From Bacteroidia bacterium (GTDB taxonomy: Bacteria; Bacteroidota; Bacteroidia; J057): a stretch of DNA of 64,000 nucleotides. The notes under the pieces are model-generated. The model saw nothing but the letters and a program-made list of their open reading frames with translations, did no database searches and was not told where the DNA came from. The translations under genes and the position numbers were made by a program. The stretch lies in the NCBI GenBank assembly GCA_030430575.1, contig JAUIKF010000022.1:54441-118440 (forward strand). Direction: 5' to 3'. Positions 26,705 to 36,149 of the stretch are shown piece after piece (within the stretch, counting starts at the first letter, position 1; the number at the start of each line of letters is the position of its first letter).

Positions 26705-27805
26705 ATGAAAAAAGTATTTTTTGTTCTTCTCCTCCTGGCAACGTTTGGCTATGGCTGCTCCTTATTTGGTGGCAGGACTACTGGACACCACGGTGAGTTG
26801 ACTTCCGTTATGGATCGCCCAGAATGGGATCAGTACCAGCCAATGGGAATGGTTTATATTCCCCCAGGTAGCTTCCATATGGGTCAAAATGATCAGGACG
26901 TACCCTATTCTCAAATTGCTCACCAAAAGCAGGTCACTATTAGTGCCTTCTATATGGATGAGACAGAAATTTCAAACAACGAATACCGACAGTTCATATA
27001 TGGACCTTCTCAGAGGGAGCGCGAGCGCTCACGCGATGGTACTGTATATGAAAGTGTACGTGATACCATTGATCCCGCATATGCTGATATCGTCATGCCT
27101 GATACGACGGTATGGATTAGGGATTTTGCCTACTCATATAATGAGCCATTGTTGAACAACTATTTCTGGCACCCTGCATTTGATCAGTATCCTGTAGTAG
27201 GAGTAAACTGGTACGCAGCACGTGAGTTCTGCAAATGGAGAACCAAGTGGCTAAATGACTACCGCAAAGAAAGCAAGCCCCCTCTACCAGCAATGCCTAA
27301 GTTTCGTCTTCCTACGGAAGCTGAATGGGAATACGCAGCGCGAGGTGGATATGAGCACAAGCTCTACCCTTGGGAAGGACCATACCTTCGCAATTCAAAA
27401 GGATGTTTCCTCGCCAACTTTAAGCCTGGCCGTGGAGACTATATCGCCGATAACTTTGAATACACTGCCCCCATCGATGCTTACTTCCCCAATGACTATG
27501 GCTTGTTCAACATGCCTGGCAATGTAGCCGAGTGGTGTGAAGACGACTTCGCTGGTTCTGGCTTCATTTATGCACATGATTTGAACCCTGTGTACTATGA
27601 TTCCAGTGTGCCTGAATCTGTACGTATTCCTGGTGGCGCAAAGATCCGCAAGGTGACCCGCGGTGGTTCTTGGAAGGATATTGGATACTTCCTATCATGT
27701 GGTACCCGTACCTATGAGTATGCAGATACTGCAAAATCATTCATCGGTTTCCGTTGTGTAGTAACCGTGATTGGTAGATCTGGAGCCGCTGGAAATGGCT
27801 TCTAA
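26705..27805 (+). CDS. gldK: Type IX secretion/gliding lipoprotein GldK (PorK)
   Basis: A 366-residue lipoprotein (lipobox FGYGC, Cys18) with a sulfatase-modifying-factor (SUMF1/FGE) fold: GMVYIPPGSFHMGQND, MDETEISNNEYRQFI, PVVGVNWYAAREFCKW, FRLPTEAEWEYAARGG, NMPGNVAEWCEDDF, VTRGGSWKD and FIGFRCV. GldK forms the periplasmic ring with GldN on the outer membrane. An arginine-rich insertion (SQRERERSRDGTVY) lies near residue 105. It is the first gene of gldKLMN. Confidence 0.95.
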   Translation: MKKVFFVLLLLATFGYGCSLFGGRTTGHHGELTSVMDRPEWDQYQPMGMVYIPPGSFHMGQNDQDVPYSQIAHQKQVTISAFYMDETEISNNEYRQFIYGPSQRERERSRDGTVYESVRDTIDPAYADIVMPDTTVWIRDFAYSYNEPLLNNYFWHPAFDQYPVVGVNWYAAREFCKWRTKWLNDYRKESKPPLPAMPKFRLPTEAEWEYAARGGYEHKLYPWEGPYLRNSKGCFLANFKPGRGDYIADNFEYTAPIDAYFPNDYGLFNMPGNVAEWCEDDFAGSGFIYAHDLNPVYYDSSVPESVRIPGGAKIRKVTRGGSWKDIGYFLSCGTRTYEYADTAKSFIGFRCVVTVIGRSGAAGNGF

Positions 27806-27855
27806 TAAATAAGTTTATTATTTTATTTTTTATATTCCGGATTTCATTTTTTCCA

Positions 27856-27881
27856 AGGACCATCGCTGGGATGATGGTCCT
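27856..27881 (+). terminator. Intercistronic hairpin between gldK and gldL
   Basis: AGGACCATC (27856-27864) and GATGGTCCT (27873-27881) form a 9-bp stem with an eight-base loop, followed by ACTTACT, not a T-run. It may be an attenuator or an mRNA stability element setting gldK against gldLMN levels. Confidence 0.6.
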
Positions 27882-27960
27882 ACTTACTCAACATCATTTA
27901 TAGGTTAACTAATCCCAGACCTTAGGCTAAATCAAAACATTAATTAAGGAGAAATTAGAC

Positions 27961-28737
27961 ATGGCAAGAAAAAAGAAATCAAAAGCGTGGAAAAATAGCT
28001 TGAACATCGTTTACGGTGTCGGAGCTGCAATTGTAATCCTAGGCGCACTTTTCAAACTAGAGCACTTAGAAGGAGCTTCTACTATGCTGTTTATCGGTAT
28101 GGGCGTTGAGGCTGCAGTATTTTTTATCTCAGCATTTGACTTCCCTGAAGAGGATTATGACTGGGAACGCGTATATCCACAGTTGGCAGACCCTGATGCA
28201 GTGACTGAAGAAGAGCCAGGACTTGACATCTCGTGGGTAGATACCATGCGTCAATTGGATGGTGAAGTATTCAACGACCTTTCCAATACTCTTGCGGGCC
28301 TCAATACCAATGTAGATAAACTCTCTGGCGTAGCTGATGCAGCAGGTGCGACCAATGACTATACTTCTAAAATCAGAGAAGCTACTGGCAAAATTGATAG
28401 CTTGAACCAGAGCTATTCTGTTGCTGCTTCTACGATGGGTGAATTTGCCAACGCTGCTGGAGATGCCCGCGCATACCACGAACAAGTGCAGCAAATCACG
28501 AAGAACCTTCAGTCACTGAACTCTATCTATGAATTGGAACTACAGGATGCCAAAACGCACCTCAAGTCACTCAATCAATTCTATGGAAGCATGTCTGAAG
28601 CGATGTCTAGTATGTCAGATGCCAGCAAGGATGCAGAAGCTTATAAGCAAGGTATGGCTAACCTAAATCGCAATTTGGGTAAACTGAACCAAGTTTATGG
28701 CAATATGCTTTCTGCTATGTCTGGAGGCGCTAAGTAA
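27961..28737 (+). CDS. gldL: Gliding/type IX motor protein GldL (PorL)
   Basis: Inner-membrane component of the proton-driven type IX motor. The 258-residue protein starts with two membrane helices (SLNIVYGVGAAIVILGALFKL and ASTMLFIGMGVEAAVFFISAF) carrying the Lys/Glu-containing FKLEHLEG hairpin of the ion pathway. A cytoplasmic part then repeats LNxxY units (LNQSYS, LNSIYE, LNQFYG, LNQVYG). An aaggag ribosome-binding sequence sits before the ATG, which is unusually clear for this window. Confidence 0.95.
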   Translation: MARKKKSKAWKNSLNIVYGVGAAIVILGALFKLEHLEGASTMLFIGMGVEAAVFFISAFDFPEEDYDWERVYPQLADPDAVTEEEPGLDISWVDTMRQLDGEVFNDLSNTLAGLNTNVDKLSGVADAAGATNDYTSKIREATGKIDSLNQSYSVAASTMGEFANAAGDARAYHEQVQQITKNLQSLNSIYELELQDAKTHLKSLNQFYGSMSEAMSSMSDASKDAEAYKQGMANLNRNLGKLNQVYGNMLSAMSGGAK

Positions 28738-28784
28738 TGATCACTTACTCCGTTAATTTTTGAACCATTTAATTAAAAAAAATT

Positions 28785-30491
28785 ATGGCAGGAAGTGGTA
28801 AAATATCCCCCAGACAAAAGATGATCAACATGATGTACCTCGTGTTGTTGGCGCTACTCGCGATGAACATCAGTAAAGAGGTACTCGACTCCTTCGACAA
28901 CCTACGCTTGAAGCTAGGTGAATCAGCGAGCACTGCACAAACTGCAAATGGAGATTTTGTGGAGTCTATGAAAGCTGCAATTGATGAGGAGATCAATAAT
29001 GAAAATAAAGTCGTTAATAAAGGACTTCTTGATACGCTCCCAATGCTAAATGCAGAGACGCGAAAAATCATCGAAATGCTAGACCGGTATATCGATACGG
29101 TAAAGCGTATGGGAAAATATGATCCTGCGACTCAAAAGATGGAAAAGTTGGATGAAATAGATGCCAACTGGAAATACTTTATCGGGAAAGGAGATCAAGA
29201 ACTAGCCAATGAAGTAGCAGGTTTTGGGCCAAGAGGTAGTGGCAAAGCTTTTGACTTTCGCAACGCTTATAAAGCCTATGTGGATTATGTAGTTGATATG
29301 TATAATTCACAGGTGAGAGCTGGTGACTCTACTGGCGGCCAAAAGATTAATGCAGAAGAGTATTATTTGAAGGACTATGAAGCGGCTGTTAAAGAGCACA
29401 ATGAAACGTGGGAAGTGAAAAGTTTCAAAGGCCCTGTAATTGCTAACTGGGCTTTGCTGGAAGCCTTAAAAATTGATGCTTATAAACTTGAGCAAAAATT
29501 GCTCGACAAGTTTAATGAGCGCCTCGGGGTAGCAAAATTTAAAATTGACAAATTTACCCCCATTGTAGCACCTGAAGCTACGATTGTCCCAGCGGGCCTT
29601 CAGTTCCGTGCAAAATTATACCTGACACTTTCATCTAGCCAGATCAAACCTAATTTTGCAGGAAATGGCGTCAAAACAGATGCTACTGGCGATTTTGCAG
29701 AATTGACACTTCCTGCAAGTGGAACTGTGATCCCAAAAGGCAAAAATGAAGGTACGCAGCGCTATTCTGCTAATATCGGCTTGAAGACAACCTCTGGTGC
29801 AATTGAAAATTATCCTGTAGAAGGAACGTTTACGGTTCGTAAACCAGAAATTGTAATCACATCTGCTGCGGTTCAGAACCTATATCGTAGCTGTGGTAAT
29901 ACTGTGAACATTGATGTTCCTGCATTAGGAGACTATTACAATCCAGATATCAAAGTTTCTTCTGGTAGTGTTCAGAAAAGTAAAGAGAGCAAAAAGAAAT
30001 TCATGATTATGCCAGAAGGCAGAAAGTGTGACGTATCAGTAAACTCTATCACAAATGGACGTTCTGTGAACATTGGGGTGGTAAATTACAAAGTAATTGA
30101 ACCGCCTAAGCCTTCTATTGAAATGATGGTAAATGGCAAACCCTATAATGGCTCATCGCCAATTCCCAAAACGAGCCGAATCTTGGTTAAAGTGAAGCCT
30201 GATGCAGAATTCAGAGCTGCACTCCCTAATGATGCACGTTATGGCATTTCTACTATTGATGTCTTAGGACAGCTTTCTCTTGGACCTCCAAGAAATGTAG
30301 GTACTGTGAGAGGGGGAAGAGCTGAAAAAGGTATTAGGGTATCACTACCAACAGAAATACGTCAAGCAAGACCAGGTACCAAAGTATATGTAAGAGTAAA
30401 TGAAGTATACCGTTTGAACTTCCGTAATCAGAGGAAAGCAGATGGTCGCTTCTCAGAACTTGAGCGTACGTTGTCACTGGTTACCAGATAA
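28785..30491 (+). CDS. gldM: Gliding/type IX motor protein GldM (PorM)
   Basis: A 568-residue protein with one N-terminal transmembrane helix (MMYLVLLALLAMNISKEVLDSF, the GldM signature) and a long periplasmic shaft. The shaft comprises a helical domain to about residue 235 followed by Ig-like domains. GldM couples the GldL ring to the GldK/GldN ring. Length and domain order are typical. It lies 47 bp after gldL and 22 bp before gldN. Confidence 0.95.
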   Translation: MAGSGKISPRQKMINMMYLVLLALLAMNISKEVLDSFDNLRLKLGESASTAQTANGDFVESMKAAIDEEINNENKVVNKGLLDTLPMLNAETRKIIEMLDRYIDTVKRMGKYDPATQKMEKLDEIDANWKYFIGKGDQELANEVAGFGPRGSGKAFDFRNAYKAYVDYVVDMYNSQVRAGDSTGGQKINAEEYYLKDYEAAVKEHNETWEVKSFKGPVIANWALLEALKIDAYKLEQKLLDKFNERLGVAKFKIDKFTPIVAPEATIVPAGLQFRAKLYLTLSSSQIKPNFAGNGVKTDATGDFAELTLPASGTVIPKGKNEGTQRYSANIGLKTTSGAIENYPVEGTFTVRKPEIVITSAAVQNLYRSCGNTVNIDVPALGDYYNPDIKVSSGSVQKSKESKKKFMIMPEGRKCDVSVNSITNGRSVNIGVVNYKVIEPPKPSIEMMVNGKPYNGSSPIPKTSRILVKVKPDAEFRAALPNDARYGISTIDVLGQLSLGPPRNVGTVRGGRAEKGIRVSLPTEIRQARPGTKVYVRVNEVYRLNFRNQRKADGRFSELERTLSLVTR

Positions 30492-30513
30492 CATATAATT
30501 TAACTGACAGATC

Positions 30514-31383
30514 ATGCAAAGACTCATTCTATTCATTTTGTTGATTGCTTTCTGCGCCGCAGAAGCGTTTGCGCAGTTTCCTCCGCGCAAAGATGACCAC
30601 TTCTGGCGCAGGAAAATTGTAAACCGTATCGACCTGAACGAAAAGATTAATGCCCCACTGATCAAACGTGAAAGCCAGTACTACACGGATAAATCCCAGT
30701 ATACTGAGAAAGAAGGTTTGGTGATGGCATTGTTCGAAGGACTCAAAAAAGGCAAATATGTCGCTTATCATCCAGATAGCCTCGGTGAAGCTTTGGGATA
30801 TGAAGATGTGCTCAAGCGCATACAGGATTTTGAGGGAAGCTTGGAAGGAGAAGTAGATGATTTTGGAGATGAAGGCGGTTTTGACGACTTTGAGGGAGAT
30901 GATTTCGGCGATGACGAGTTTGCGGACGACGGTGACGAATGGGGATTTGACGATGAGTTTGGTGAGACCGTAGAAGACGACCTTGGAGAAGGTGGCGGCG
31001 GAGGTTTCTCTGGCGACTTTGACCCAGCTCCTTACGAAAATGTCTTACACTTTGTAGAAGATAGAATCTTTGACAAAAACCGCTCAGACATGGTCTATGA
31101 TATTCAATTCATTGAAATCATCTGGACTGACCCAGGAGAAACGCTTCCGGAAAAACGTCTTTGTACCTTCAAGTACAAAGAAGTGATGGAGACGCTTGAG
31201 GCCAGCCAGTGGAAAAACCGTTTCAATGATGCTGAATACCGTACATTGCGTGAGATTTTTGAACTCCGCCTGTTCCACAGTTTCATCACTGAAGTCTCAG
31301 GTGTAGGGGTCAATACGCTCGACGAAGCAGAACAAAGAAGACACCAGATTGTGGAGTTTGAACACCACCTCTGGAGCTACTAA
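30514..31383 (+). CDS. gldN: Type IX secretion/gliding protein GldN (PorN)
   Basis: A 289-residue periplasmic protein with a signal peptide (AEAFAQFPPRKDD). GldN features include WRRKIVNRIDLNEKINAPL near the start and YDIQFIEIIWTDPGETLPEKRL plus a C-terminal helical part. GldN forms the outer-membrane-associated ring with GldK. Residues about 107-170 are an inserted, nearly pure Asp/Glu/Gly/Phe tract (DDFGDEGGFDDFEGDD and onwards, then a Gly run), which I do not recall from typical GldN. It ends the operon, at a strong terminator. Confidence 0.93.
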   Translation: MQRLILFILLIAFCAAEAFAQFPPRKDDHFWRRKIVNRIDLNEKINAPLIKRESQYYTDKSQYTEKEGLVMALFEGLKKGKYVAYHPDSLGEALGYEDVLKRIQDFEGSLEGEVDDFGDEGGFDDFEGDDFGDDEFADDGDEWGFDDEFGETVEDDLGEGGGGGFSGDFDPAPYENVLHFVEDRIFDKNRSDMVYDIQFIEIIWTDPGETLPEKRLCTFKYKEVMETLEASQWKNRFNDAEYRTLREIFELRLFHSFITEVSGVGVNTLDEAEQRRHQIVEFEHHLWSY

Positions 31384-31404
31384 GTCTTTTTTACGATAAA
31401 GATC

Positions 31405-31440
31405 GCCGGAATTGCATTACGCTTTTCCGGCTTTTTTTTT
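31405..31440 (+). terminator. Rho-independent terminator of the gldKLMN operon
   Basis: GCCGGAA (31405-31411) pairs with TTCCGGC (31425-31431), followed by nine T residues. Confidence 0.88.
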
Positions 31441-31488
31441 ATTTTGAACCCTGTTTCCACCACGCATCAACAAATATTTTTATACCTA

Positions 31489-32493
31489 ATGAAACGCTCA
31501 AAAATAGTTGGCTTAGGACATTATGTCCCAACAAATATTGTAACCAATGATGACCTTGCCCAGCGCATGAATACTTCAGATGAATGGATTCAAGAGCGTA
31601 CAGGGATCAAAGAAAGGCGCTACATTGTCCCAGGCAAGGACACGGGGGCTACGATGGGGGCTGCCGCGGCACGGATGGCCCTAGAAAATGCCAATCTTTC
31701 AGCAGATGAGATAGACTTTATCATTCTTGGAACGCTAAGCCCAGACATGGATTTCCCTGGTACGGGTGTTTTGGTGCAGCGAGAATTGGGGTTAGACAAA
31801 AAGGGGATCGGGGCATTGGATATTCGCAATCAATGTTCAGGCTTTGTCTATGGATTATCTATTGCCGATCAATTTATCCGAACAGGGATGTATAAAAATA
31901 TTCTGCTGATCGGGACGGAAATCCATTCAACAGGATTGGAGTATAATGACCGAGGGCGACACATATCTGTGATCTTTGGAGATGGAGCAGGGGCGGCTGT
32001 TATATCTGCCACAGATGAACAAGATAAGGGTATCTTGACGACTCACTTGCATGCTGATGGAAGCTTTGCAGAAGAACTCGCTGTAGCTGCTCCGTCCAGT
32101 ACGCAATCCCCTCGCCTTACTCCTGAAATGCTTGAAGACGGTTCTGTCTATCCTGTGATGAATGGCCAATTAGTGTTCAAAAATGCGGTAAGACGATTTC
32201 CAGAGGTAATTCGAGAGGCGCTGAAAGCGACAGATTATCAACCAGAAGATATTGATTTACTCATTCCCCACCAGGCGAATTTGCGTATTTCAGAAGCGGT
32301 TAGGCGCTTTATGGGGCTGCCAGAAGAAAAAGTATATAACAATATCATGCGTTATGGGAATACGACGGCCGCTTCGATTCCCATTGCCATGTCGGAAGCT
32401 TGGCAAGAGGGGAAAATCAAAGAAGGTGATTTGATCTGTTTAGCTGCCTTTGGCAGTGGATTTACCTGGGCTTCTGCCCTCATTCGCTGGTAG
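31489..32493 (+). CDS. fabH: 3-oxoacyl-ACP synthase III family protein
   Basis: Thiolase-fold condensing enzyme that starts fatty acid chains from acyl-CoA and malonyl-ACP. The 334-residue protein has the Cys-His-Asn triad in DIRNQCSGFVYG, LLIPHQANLRI and MRYGNTTAASIP, plus the FabH N-terminal TSDEWIQERTGIKERR. The active-site context NQCSGF differs from the commoner NACAGF, so specialised members (aryl polyene or secondary-metabolite KASIII) are possible. The start at ATG 31489 is chosen because homology begins there. Its 3' end overlaps the glycosyltransferase gene by 14 bp. Confidence 0.85.
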   Translation: MKRSKIVGLGHYVPTNIVTNDDLAQRMNTSDEWIQERTGIKERRYIVPGKDTGATMGAAAARMALENANLSADEIDFIILGTLSPDMDFPGTGVLVQRELGLDKKGIGALDIRNQCSGFVYGLSIADQFIRTGMYKNILLIGTEIHSTGLEYNDRGRHISVIFGDGAGAAVISATDEQDKGILTTHLHADGSFAEELAVAAPSSTQSPRLTPEMLEDGSVYPVMNGQLVFKNAVRRFPEVIREALKATDYQPEDIDLLIPHQANLRISEAVRRFMGLPEEKVYNNIMRYGNTTAASIPIAMSEAWQEGKIKEGDLICLAAFGSGFTWASALIRW

Positions 32494-33616
32494 GCGAGCC
32501 TATCCATCGGGCTAAAGCTGCTTGAAGATGCTGTTCATCTGATGTCCAACTAAAGATGGATTGAGCAGTGTCAGGCTTTTTTTCTTCCCAATTTTCAAGT
32601 TTTTCCAAAAGGACTTCTATAGAAGCGGTTGGATGATGTGGAATGCCAAATTCCCATTCCTTATTTTGGGATTCCCAGTAAGGGGCGGAGGTAAAGAGGA
32701 GCGGTTTCCCCAGCGCGCCATATTCGTAGAATTTTGTCGGGAGTTTGTGAATGGTTTGGGGTAATGGATGATAAAGGGCTGTACCAAACCAGCAGCTTTG
32801 AATCAAGGCAATAATTTGCTCATAAGGGACATAGGTTCGACCTCCTATTAGCCTAAATCTATTCGGAAATCCAGACGCTTGTACAAATATTTCGATTTCA
32901 TCCAGCAATTTTTCATCATACCCAAAGCCTGCCACCACTAGCATTAGGGGGCGAATTGCTTGAATTTTTTTCCATAATACTAAGGTCTCCATAACCCCCC
33001 AGGCTCGTGCTAAGGTACCTGTATAGAGCATGTAGGGCTTATCAGGGAGGGGAATATTTGTTGCAGAAGGAATTGAGACAAAACTATTGCGAAGCACTAT
33101 TTTCTTATCTTCCGGCGCTTCCAGCATATTGTCATAGCTCAGTTCGGCATAGCTCACCCCAGTCAGCCAACGAACAGCTCGTTTTTCTCTCCATCTTATA
33201 AAGGCTGCTAGTGGTCGCTTGAGCCATGAAGGATAGTGTGTACCTAGCTGGGTATTTTCTGCATAATTTTCATGTACGTCATATAAGACCTTTTTCGTCC
33301 CTATAAAATGCACGATCCAGCCCACCCATAATAGCTCTGGGGTATGCAAAACCACTACGTCAGGCTTTATTTTTCTCACATACCACAAAAGCCGCCAGCC
33401 AATCAAGAGGCGCTGAAAGGATAATCGGCTAAATGCGGCTAGTGAATATAGGGTGACACCATTTGATTCTTTTATATGGGTACTGGTACCTTGACCGACT
33501 ATACTTACCCGATAGCCCATCTTTGCTTGTGACATGGCCAATTTGTGGAAGATTCGGGCATGTCTCACAGGATTTAACACAGTTAAATGGCATATATGTG
33601 TTTGAGCCTGCATCAT
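32480..33616 (-). CDS. Glycosyltransferase, GT4-like
   Basis: A 378-residue GT-B fold glycosyltransferase. The N-terminal half has HLTVLNPVRHARIFHKLA, DVVVLHTPELLWVG and VLYDVHENYAEN. The C-terminal half has PYMLYTGTLARAWGVMET, the RLIGGRTYVPYEQI loop and LPTKFYEYGALGKPLLFT, where E-x-x-x-G-K-P substitutes for the usual EAxAxGxP nucleotide-sugar site. Substrates are unknown; polysaccharide or cell-envelope glycan synthesis is likely. It is downstream of the metallopeptidase gene by 8 bp on the same strand. Confidence 0.87.
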   Translation of the reverse strand: MMQAQTHICHLTVLNPVRHARIFHKLAMSQAKMGYRVSIVGQGTSTHIKESNGVTLYSLAAFSRLSFQRLLIGWRLLWYVRKIKPDVVVLHTPELLWVGWIVHFIGTKKVLYDVHENYAENTQLGTHYPSWLKRPLAAFIRWREKRAVRWLTGVSYAELSYDNMLEAPEDKKIVLRNSFVSIPSATNIPLPDKPYMLYTGTLARAWGVMETLVLWKKIQAIRPLMLVVAGFGYDEKLLDEIEIFVQASGFPNRFRLIGGRTYVPYEQIIALIQSCWFGTALYHPLPQTIHKLPTKFYEYGALGKPLLFTSAPYWESQNKEWEFGIPHHPTASIEVLLEKLENWEEKKPDTAQSIFSWTSDEQHLQAALARWIGSPTSE

Positions 33617-33624
33617 GAGGTTTG

Positions 33625-36063
33625 TTAAAGATGCCCCCAGTCGTTCATGCCACAGCCAATGGGTGATCCTGCGGGCAATTCTGGTGCTGCTTCTATTTCA
33701 AATTCTCCTGGTTCCCTCTGAAAATTCTGAATGATATTTAGGAGATAACGATAATGGGCCTCCTTTTCAACACCTAGCTTGTTTGGCGTTTCGAGTTTCT
33801 GTTTGAAATCAGTGGACCATGTATTGAGGGCATACATACTATGTGCCTTTACCTGCCCAGAAGCTCCTTTGCTTATTGATAGACGCATCACTTGATAGAC
33901 AAGTCGCTCTGCTGTGGCAAACTGAACTTGCTGGAGGTAGGGAGTTGCGGGCTGTTGGACAAATGAAAGGTCTTCCAATTTTTCAATTACATAATCCACC
34001 CCAGGTGAATTTGAGTCTATCGCATGTTGTACCACAAGTCTATTCGCCCGTTGAGGGTGGAGAAGGAGATTGAGAGAAAAATCTGTCATGCTCGTAGCAA
34101 TAGCTAAGGGATCTAAGACATGGCCCGCCTGTGACGGAAAGGTCTCTCTACTTCGATTATACCCTTGCGGCCGTGGGGGGATTAAACTCAATATGTCGGG
34201 AGATAATGCTAACTGATTAGGAGCTAAGCTCCCCAACAAAGCATCAATAGCTTCTTTTTGTTCAGCAGGAGGTACAGGCTGAGGCCCTTTTTGCCCATCT
34301 CCTCGCATATTGTAACTATAGTTTACCCCTCCTACTACTTTTGCTACGGCCTCTACCTGGTAGCGATGAGCAAAGTATAAGGGGACCAATACTTCTTCCA
34401 ATTCTGCCATGGGGCGCCCTTCAGGGATATTGTGCGGACCAAACTGGCCTAGGGCATGTGCACGAAGACGCATCAGGCGCTTCAATTCTAATATGGGATT
34501 CTTCCCATTGTCCCACAGGTGGGCCTGTGGATGGGCACTGCCAAAAGGCCGCGAATCGCGGTCAGAGATAAACAGCAATTCAGAATCTGTAAGCATTTCA
34601 TCTAGTGCTTGTGTGGCCGCTGCTTCAGATTCATATTCTGTATAACCATAGCGGACCGCTTGTTTATCCCATTCCCCTATTCCTACTGCATAAGCTTCAG
34701 AAAAATCGAGATTCTCATCCACCAATTGAACAAAAGGATGGGGATAATCCATCACAGATGCGCGGTCATTGACGCTAGAGGTGTAGTTGTGGACCAAGCC
34801 AATGGTATGGCCCACTTCATGGGCTGCCAATTGGCGTAGGCGTGCTAAGGCCATTTTCTCCATCTCCTCTGAAGCGGGTTGCCCCGTTTCAAACGGCCTG
34901 ATCAGCCCTTGGGCGATCAGGTAGTCCTGACGCACGCGTAGAGAGCCGAGAGAGACATGTCCTTTGATGATCTCTCCTGTGCGAGGATCTGCTACAGCAT
35001 GGCCATATGACCAGCCACGGGTCTTCCTATGGACCCATTGGATGAGGTTGTAGCGCACATCCATAGGATCCGCCCCTTCGGGCATGACTTTCACCTGAAA
35101 TGCATCCTTGAACCCGGCCGCTTCAAACGCCTCATTCCACCAACTCGCTCCTTCAATCAAGGCAGACCGAATCGGTTCTGGTGCACCTCGGTCCACATAA
35201 TACACGATGGGTTCTATCGGTTCGCTCATGTCACGATCAGGATATTTTTTTTGTAAGCGATGACGTAAAATGATGCGCTTGACCAGCGGCTCACTGATAG
35301 GCGTTGCATAATCCTGATAAGTCAGGTGTAAGTACCCTGACCGCGGATCAAATGCCCTGGGCGTATATCCTTCTTCTGGCACCTGGATAAAGGAGTGATG
35401 CTGACGGACCGTGACAGCATCTGCATTGGGGGTGACTTCTCGGATATAACGCCCTTCGGCATTTCCTTTGAAGGTCAGCCACAATTCGATCTCGGTATTT
35501 TGAGGAAAGTTTTTGCATTGGGGAAGGTAAAAGGCTGAACGAACGGGATCTAGTTGAAAACCGCCCTGGCGATTATCCTTCAGGGTGCCAGCCACATCAA
35601 AATGATCCTGCATGAAAAATGCAGTCGCATTGATCAAGCCTTTCCCATCGCTGAAAGCAGAAAGTTCAAAGCCGCCGAGCACAGATTGAGCAAATGCCTC
35701 ATCGACAGAGCGAAGCTCGTCGGGATTTCCACTTGATGCTCTGTAGCGATAGTTAGGCTCAATAAGCAATACTTTCGGCCCACTGCGCACAAATTTAAGC
35801 ACCCGGGTACGGCCCATTTTTCCCCTATCCAATCCTAGGTCATTGGAACCTACCCCTGCTGGCAGGGAATTAAGATAAAGCATCTCTTGATCCCATTTAT
35901 CCACTTCCAACCACACCTCGCCCTTGGCTTCATCCCAATAATAGGTGATAAACCCAGGGTGCTTTTGCATTTTCTGAGTGAATTCCGCAATGCTGGGAAG
36001 CTGTGCAAAAAGGAATTGGAAAGAGAGGAAACTTATCAAAGGGAGGGAGAGAAGGTATTTCAT
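33625..36063 (-). CDS. Secreted zinc-dependent metallopeptidase (DUF5117/DUF4953 type)
   Basis: An 812-residue protein with a signal peptide (LSFQFLFAQ). The N-terminal DUF5117-like domain includes YYWDEAKGEVWLEV. The catalytic motif HEVGHTIGLVHN (His415, His419, His425) is of the HExxHxxGxxH metzincin-like type, with VMDYPHP downstream as a probable Met-turn. Upstream SALIEGASWWNEAFEAAGF is the expected helix. No sorting domain is visible at the C-terminus. The protein is probably periplasmic or outer-membrane associated; substrates are not known. Confidence 0.9.
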   Translation of the reverse strand: MKYLLSLPLISFLSFQFLFAQLPSIAEFTQKMQKHPGFITYYWDEAKGEVWLEVDKWDQEMLYLNSLPAGVGSNDLGLDRGKMGRTRVLKFVRSGPKVLLIEPNYRYRASSGNPDELRSVDEAFAQSVLGGFELSAFSDGKGLINATAFFMQDHFDVAGTLKDNRQGGFQLDPVRSAFYLPQCKNFPQNTEIELWLTFKGNAEGRYIREVTPNADAVTVRQHHSFIQVPEEGYTPRAFDPRSGYLHLTYQDYATPISEPLVKRIILRHRLQKKYPDRDMSEPIEPIVYYVDRGAPEPIRSALIEGASWWNEAFEAAGFKDAFQVKVMPEGADPMDVRYNLIQWVHRKTRGWSYGHAVADPRTGEIIKGHVSLGSLRVRQDYLIAQGLIRPFETGQPASEEMEKMALARLRQLAAHEVGHTIGLVHNYTSSVNDRASVMDYPHPFVQLVDENLDFSEAYAVGIGEWDKQAVRYGYTEYESEAAATQALDEMLTDSELLFISDRDSRPFGSAHPQAHLWDNGKNPILELKRLMRLRAHALGQFGPHNIPEGRPMAELEEVLVPLYFAHRYQVEAVAKVVGGVNYSYNMRGDGQKGPQPVPPAEQKEAIDALLGSLAPNQLALSPDILSLIPPRPQGYNRSRETFPSQAGHVLDPLAIATSMTDFSLNLLLHPQRANRLVVQHAIDSNSPGVDYVIEKLEDLSFVQQPATPYLQQVQFATAERLVYQVMRLSISKGASGQVKAHSMYALNTWSTDFKQKLETPNKLGVEKEAHYRYLLNIIQNFQREPGEFEIEAAPELPAGSPIGCGMNDWGHL

Positions 36064-36149
36064 TGTGATTGCTTTGGTTTTGAGGTAAAGGTAAGAAAAT
36101 GCTTCCTTTTCCTTATCTTCACAAAGTATATGAATCTCAATCAGGCAAA

